64,000 bases of DNA, taken from contig NC_091015.1 of the NCBI RefSeq assembly GCF_041296385.1, positions 58,408,345 through 58,472,344 of the forward strand, read 5' to 3'. The notes below the pieces were generated by a model. That model made no database searches. It was not told the DNA's origin and saw only the letters and a program-made list of their open reading frames with translations. This stretch comes from Aphelocoma coerulescens. Its lineage: Eukaryota; Chordata; Aves; Passeriformes; Corvidae. Shown piece after piece: positions 58,425-64,000 of this stretch; position 1 is the first letter of the stretch, and every line of letters starts with the position of its first letter. Made by a program: the position numbers and the translations under genes.

Positions 58425-61400
58425 GTAAGATGTTGTGTATATTCATGTTTGTTTTCAGAAATATGTTATTTGCAATAATGTGTTAACCTGCTTTTAAAAC
58501 TTACCTAATTTTACAGTGTTCTAAGCAAGCACCATTACTTTTCCTTCTTTCTGACTTTTGAGTCTGTATGGAAAGCTTTTTATTTTTCCAGTAGTTACCA
58601 GAAAAAGTGCTACCTTTACTGTCCTACTAATCATTACCACATTGTGTTTTGGCTAAAATGCCTTACTGCTTTTCTCAAACTTTTCCAGGGAGCTAGTGAA
58701 AATAATTATATCTTTAATAGGGAAAAAATATTAACATAATATTTGGAAAATTTAGGGCTGCAATTTCAAAGGATAATCAAGTAATAAAAAATACAGGCAA
58801 ATAATTCAAAAAGCAAGAATTGTATTTTCAAATTTGCTTGCATTGTAATGGTGTGTGTATGGTACACATGGCCTTATTCTAGCAATATTTTAAAAAATTA
58901 AATCTAGTGCCTTATTTTCATACCAATGAACTTGTTGGATTCTGAGTTCTTAATTGAAACATCAGATTTTAATTTCTGTTCTTTTAGTGTGGGAATTGCA
59001 CATATTTGGTACTTTCACATAGTTGAGTCATTCAATATGCATGTAGCTTACAAGGCCTATTTTGAATAAGTTTTCCTTGAGCAGCTGAGGTGTGGAACAC
59101 AACCAAAGACTCAGTAAGCCATAGTTCCCAAATGACGGAAGAATTTTGTAAGACTGCCTTTTCCTGCTATATATTTTTGTTCTGTTTTTATTTCCCAAGC
59201 ATAGTTACTTGTTAGATCTGCTTCTGCAGGCAGAAATGCTGTCTGCTTTCATGAAGGAGCACTCAATCTTCATGATCCCTGTCACATCAAGGAAGTCTTT
59301 GTCTTACACTGTAAGAGCTTTATGTTTCTTTGCCTCTTCAGACTGTGTTATGAATTCTTTGGAGGACGAAAACATGCAGCTCTTAGTAGTGTTTATCCCT
59401 GTTATGTTGAACAGAGCCATATTCCACAGAACAGAGAATGTGATCCTTGTAGTTCAGTGCCTTAGTGTTTGCAGTCCCAAGCAGAGTTCTGTAATTACTC
59501 AGGCTGGTTGGTAACACTGCAAGAACAAAAGTGGGGTGACCACATGACAGGGACCAACACATGTTATTTTCTGTCTGACTGCTAAATGGTCTAGGAAGGT
59601 GGGTCATTCTCTAAACTGCAAGAGATAGAGGAGAAAGACATTTGTCGTTACTAATCTCCCTCGAGCTGAGGTGAGGAGGCAGGAGAGAAATGTGTAACTG
59701 ACTGCAAAATTACCTATTTGTTTCATGGATGAGCATGCAAAAAACAAAACATGATTTTATTTTAGTGTCCTTAGGAATAATGGTTTCCTGTCCAACTTCA
59801 TGCTTCTGACTGTGGACAATCTCTGATCTTTCAAAAAAGAAAACAAAAAAAAAACCAAGGCAGATTCCATGTCCTGAGACCATGTTAATTACTAAGGGAA
59901 CAGGAATTTTCTCTGTTAGGCTTGTGAAGAAAGAATGTGACCTGTAGTTCACCAAATTATCCTAAAAGCGAAGGGCAGCATGAGGAGAGAGAGTTGTTTG
60001 TACGTTACTGGGCCCATTCCTGTGTCTCTTCTGTTTTCATTACATTTATGGGTTTGAGTAGTGGCTTCATTGAAAGTAAGAAAGGAACCTATATGGAAAA
60101 CCAGATTCAGTTCTGGATCAAGATTAGGTACATCTGAATTAATCAAATAAATTGAGGTTATTTACAGTGTGGGTATGTTTTAAGTCGTTATTAAAAGCCT
60201 CCAATGGTAGATCTGTCTTTCCACTAAGCTGTTCGCATGACTGCTCATCTGTTTTTAGGAATATCATATTGTTTACTTGTACCCAGTTTTTAATTCCCAT
60301 ATTGAAAATACTTTTCATCTGTAAAGTTATTATTCTTAGTTGTGTTTGAGCTTTAATTTTTCTGTCTTTGATGTTGCAGTTGCCTTTAATGATGTGTGTG
60401 TATGTTGCCCTCTAATGGATAGCAGCAGTTTATGAAAAAGATGGGTGATTTTTAGATGCAGTCTGATGGATCTGTGTGCCAAAACCAGAAGTACCGTAGT
60501 GACAGGATTGTGCCTTCATATTCAAGATTACAACCATACTGGTTTTACAACTTAAGCCTTTGCTGAAACTGAAGAAAATTCTGTGTTCAGGTTAAGAGTA
60601 ACTCCCATTAATAGCTAAAATTTGTTTGAAAACAAGTTCAGTTATTTTTATAGAAGTCTGATGTGGGAACTTGTGAGCAAAAAATGCATTATGTCATTGG
60701 CTGAACATATAATTTCATCTTGGTCTCCTTAAAGTGTAATTAATCAAGGGCAGGGAAAAAAGAAATTATTAAAATATTGCCTTTTATTCCTGTGAAATTA
60801 AAGTAGGTATGCACTACCTTGAAAATACAGGATTTTACAGTGGAATTACAGTTTTCATTTCATGACAAGATAAAATTACACCATTTGTTAAATTCTACTC
60901 TGCAATGCCAGTTTGAATATTCCTCAGTCCAGCTCTATTTGTGCCAGGTAATTAAAGAAAAAATTAAGTTCTTTGCCTAGAAATGCTAATAGGGTAGACA
61001 TTAACCCATTGTACAGGTTGCTTCTGTGTTTGTCTGGTGCCTAGCATGTTTCAGTCTTGCAGCAGTAAGTATACTGTACAACATGGTCTCTCATGACACA
61101 GAGGCTGACAACGAGAAAGTCCTATTTTCAGGATTTGCTTAATGCAACAGCTTGCAAAAGGTTTTTGTTCCTTGTCCAAGACTTCAGACTGAGATTTGAA
61201 TGTGCATCGAGCAGTCCTCAGATGCCACCAAAAGGCATCATCCTGCTTCCCTTCTTGTTGCACTTCACTTCTTTATGATAAGTTCTCAGAGAAATGCTGA
61301 GTTTCCAGAGAAATTTTTGCGTCTTTTCTTGTAGGATGAGCTTTCTGTATACATAAAGCTCTGAACTGAGCAGGAGACAGGTCAAGGTGGGTTATGGTAA

Positions 61401-63728
61401 AGGGAGATCCTGAGGAGGCTGAATCATGTCATGAATTCTGATGGCATGAAGTGTCACCATAATAGGAAGCTTCATCTTGAGTTAACCAGTGACTAGTCCC
61501 TTACAGTTTTAAAAAAAAAATAAAAATTTTCTTTCATACTGGAAATTAATTTTGATTAAAAAGCTTCCTGAGACACACATAATACTTCATTTTTTAAGAG
61601 TATGGTACTGACAGAATTAGTGTTGGAATAAACTAGGGTTGTGTAACAACTATGAATAGGCTACCAGTATACACAAATATATTAAATGGTGATACTAAAC
61701 TCATGTTTGATTTTGTGGGCAGTGGAGTAGAAAGTCTGTTACACTTGGACCCAGTTGTTTTCATTAAGTCATTTGTTTGTTTCTACTAAGTTATACATCC
61801 GATGTTTAGTGACTTCCAGTGAAGGAAACAGTAATCATGAGGAATAGCTTTCTGGTTTTTATGGATGCAGTCATGTCTCCTGTATAGAACTGCAAAGCTG
61901 CTTCCACAGTGTATCCTGGAAGAGCTCACACAGCAGTGTGGTAATAAAAATCTCAGTTTTGTTGGTATATTCAGGAATAATTTTCTACCTTACAGAGAAG
62001 CTGGTCTGGGTGTACTAATTAATCTGTTTCTGAGAAGGTTCCTACCCTGTTTATTCTGGAAACCCAATATGCAGGTGTTTTAGAGCTCTGATGTCTTTCA
62101 CCTCCTCCACATTCCAGCATGAAATATGCACGCCTCCATAACCATATTCTGTTAAAGTACTGGAAAAAGAGTAGATGGCAGTAGAGTTAAGGTTCCTTAT
62201 CTTCTGTAAGTTAAATTAATTTGATATGCTCAGGAAACTGCAAAACTAGACTCTATTTGGAATAACCTTTACAGTAATTTGAAGATGCCTGGAAAATTAG
62301 GATATTTTAAAGAAAACAATCATTCAGCTTAACCACAGAACAGAAGAAAGACATTTCATTGTTTTTACAGTAAGATCAAAGATGCATATACACATGCTGG
62401 AACAGTGTGTTCAAGAGACAAAGCTCTTAAGCAATTCATGCAGAGCAAGGTGTCCTAACCACTGGCCCTTGTTTCCTCTGTGTGCTCTTGCACATATGAA
62501 AATTATGTCTTGTATTTAAATAATGAGGGAGCATCAGGCCCTGCTGTTTAGGTGCTACATAAGTTATCATGCTGGTGTCCAGCTTTTACTGTAGAAAGGT
62601 AGGAGTTTCCTTGAACTTCCTTCCTGACCCACATCTGCCAGCTCCATGTCTTGAATGTGTCTCAGGTGGCCCCAGGTGCTTGTGTATGGGTCACTGAGTT
62701 TTGGCCAATGTCGTTATGGAAAAAAACTTCTGATCCAAAAAAATGGAAATGTTTAGCTGAAAATACATTTTTTTGAAAAAAAACCCTGGCCAGATCAAGT
62801 TTCTGCTTAGTAGCTTGCTTCATATCCCCTTAAATTTGTTCTCAGTCTGGAGGAAAAAAAACCCTTTAAATTTTGCATATGCAGTGTAAGCAGAAAAATG
62901 CATCCTTTGACTTATGTCCAGGAAAATAGAAGGGCAGTCAGTTTATTTGACAATGATGTTTTCATTAGTAGGTTTTTTATTCTTTTATTCTTTAATAATC
63001 TGTTCTTGTACATGTACAGTTCAATAAAGACATTAATTCATTTATAACCAAATAGTGAGTGTTGCATGATTAGATTGTTCAGACTTCAGTATTGATGGTC
63101 TTACTGTATAGTGAGAACTCCGACTACAGATGGCTCCTTATATTTATTTACTGACTGGAGAAGTTAATAAATGGTAGTCTTAAAGTAGCAATACATAGAG
63201 AAGCTATGGAAACCTTTAAATTTAATTTTTCAGACAAAGTTTTATTTTAGTGTTCTCACAGCCCAGTTAGTTCCTCAGAAAGTCCCAGCTCCAAAAGAGT
63301 TGCAATGAGTTAAAATGTTGGTTGAGTTTCATTATAATAGTGAGCATGAAAATGAACTTGAGTGGCAATAATATCGCAGCAGATTATCTAAAACCTCTGC
63401 TCCTGTTGAATTATTTATTTTTTTAAGTGGAGTTAATGAAATTGTGGGTATGATTAGCTTATCACAAAGGTGAAAGGTAAAATCTTGAGGAAAATGTTAA
63501 TTCTTCAGCCTTTTTTTTTTTAATGAATATTCACTACTCAGTGATATCCTTACAGATTGGTCTTCAAATGCCCATTTATAACTCTCACACATTTCTCTGG
63601 AATTTTGGGGGGAAGATTTGCAGGATTAGAATTGTGTTTTCACTCTTCTGAAGCTATTTTTCTTCATCATATTACCTGGGATATTAACAGTATAAACTTT
63701 ATGATTTTTTTTGTTTTTCATACTTCAG
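58425..63728 (+). other. CLASP2: CLASP2 intron, nothing recognised
   Basis: The intron is 5.3 kb, donor GTAAGA and acceptor TACTTCAG. It is AT-rich. No repeats, RNA genes or additional exons are recognised. Confidence 0.82.
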
Positions 63729-63821
63729 ATCTATTCTAGTCGAGAACTTGAAGAAACGTTGAACAAAATCAGGGAAATTCTCTCAGACGACAAACATGAT
63801 TGGGATCAACGAACTAATGCG
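63729..63821 (+). CDS. CLASP2: CLASP2 internal exon, first TOG2 HEAT repeat (YSSRELEETLNKIREILSDD)
   Basis: The exon is 93 bp, exactly 31 codons, between acceptor TACTTCAG and donor GTAAGC. It reads IYSSRELEETLNKIREIL then SDDKHDWDQRTNA. This is the opening helix pair of TOG2, and the DDKHDWxxRxNAL motif is a hallmark of CLASP and of the related MAST/Orbit proteins. The Trp lies in the loop that contributes to the tubulin-facing surface in TOG domains. The next exon should begin LKKIRSLL and lies beyond the window. Mammals have QRANA where this sequence has QRTNA (from memory). Confidence 0.96.
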
Positions 63822-64000
63822 GTAAGCTTTTTATCTGGTTTCAGGTTTGGGTGGGTGTATTTCCTAAAGCCCAGGCATCCAGATATTTTAATTTTTTTTT
63901 TCTTAAAGTAATTACACTCCAGATAGTGAAAGAAATTTTAATTTTTAAATCTTGAATTTCTGTATACCAAGTAAGTTTGAGTGGTTTTTAGAAGTCTAAA
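63822..64000 (+). other. CLASP2: Start of next CLASP2 intron
   Basis: Intronic sequence after donor GTAAGC, truncated by the window end. Confidence 0.9.

Larger units (their letters stand above)
1..64000 (+). other. CLASP2: CLASP2 gene, internal portion spanning the window
   Basis: Eight common internal exons and two alternative first exons on the plus strand spell a CLASP-family protein. Successive exons give HEAT-repeat TOG1 sequence, a basic Ser/Pro/Gly linker (RPSSAASAFKVPAPKKPG) and the start of TOG2 (IYSSRELEETLNKIREIL). CLASP2 rather than CLASP1 is called from the linker (SAASAFKVPAPK) and from the short starts MRRLICKRIC and MxxxGDDKSFDDEE, which are CLASP2-type. CLASPs bind microtubule plus ends through EB proteins and promote rescue and stabilisation at the cell cortex, Golgi and kinetochore. 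The first exons of the long isoform lie upstream of base 1. The remaining TOG2, SxIP, TOG3 and CLIP-interacting exons lie beyond 64000. Assignment is from remembered family sequence, not a search. Confidence 0.95.

Noticed and set aside
9931..63821. Assignment to CLASP1 instead of CLASP2
   Set aside because: The linker SAASAFKVPAPK, FGDSNSQ rather than LGDPNSQ, IFAKFDE, and both short N-termini are CLASP2-type.
1..64000. tRNA, rRNA, CRISPR array, endogenous retrovirus or bacterial-type operon
   Set aside because: No B-box, cloverleaf, repeat-spacer array, LTR pair or retroviral motif was seen. The sequence is vertebrate intron.

Overview
This window comes from a bird or bird-like sauropsid nuclear genome. 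It is AT-rich, intron-dominated DNA. It carries several 5'-truncated CR1 LINE copies whose 3' ends close on the CR1-type ATTCTATG-like octamer, and it has one sharp CpG island. I did not try to name the species. The whole window appears to be the 5' to middle part of a single plus-strand gene, CLASP2 (cytoplasmic linker-associated protein 2, a microtubule plus-end rescue and stabilising factor). No second protein-coding gene, tRNA, rRNA, virus-like element or CRISPR array could be supported.

Layout. Bases 1-9930 are intron, with CR1 copies, a 72-bp tandem duplication and a strong hairpin. Five exons (9931-10034, 13413-13504, 13845-13920, 15414-15511, 22694-22764) encode the C-terminal HEAT repeats of the first TOG domain of the long (alpha-type) isoform. 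A 20-kb intron follows and contains two further transcript starts. The first is a CpG island at about 27270-27720 with a six-codon first exon ending at 27602, giving the gamma-type start MMTVGDD. The second is an AT-richer promoter-like region with a short first exon at 42309-42342, giving MRRLICKRICDY, the beta-type N-terminus with its two cysteines. Both splice in the same phase to the shared exon at 42847-42993. The last two exons (58345-58424, 63729-63821) encode the linker and the beginning of the second TOG domain. The gene continues beyond 64000.

How it works together. All junctions are GT-AG and all phases agree. Every spliced product reads through without a stop. Long transcripts include TOG1. 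Transcripts starting at 27.6 kb or 42.3 kb omit TOG1 and differ only in a handful of N-terminal residues, so one locus makes a cytosolic short form and a potentially lipid-anchored short form. The rest of the window is intronic DNA with repeats and a few candidate regulatory blocks, described individually.
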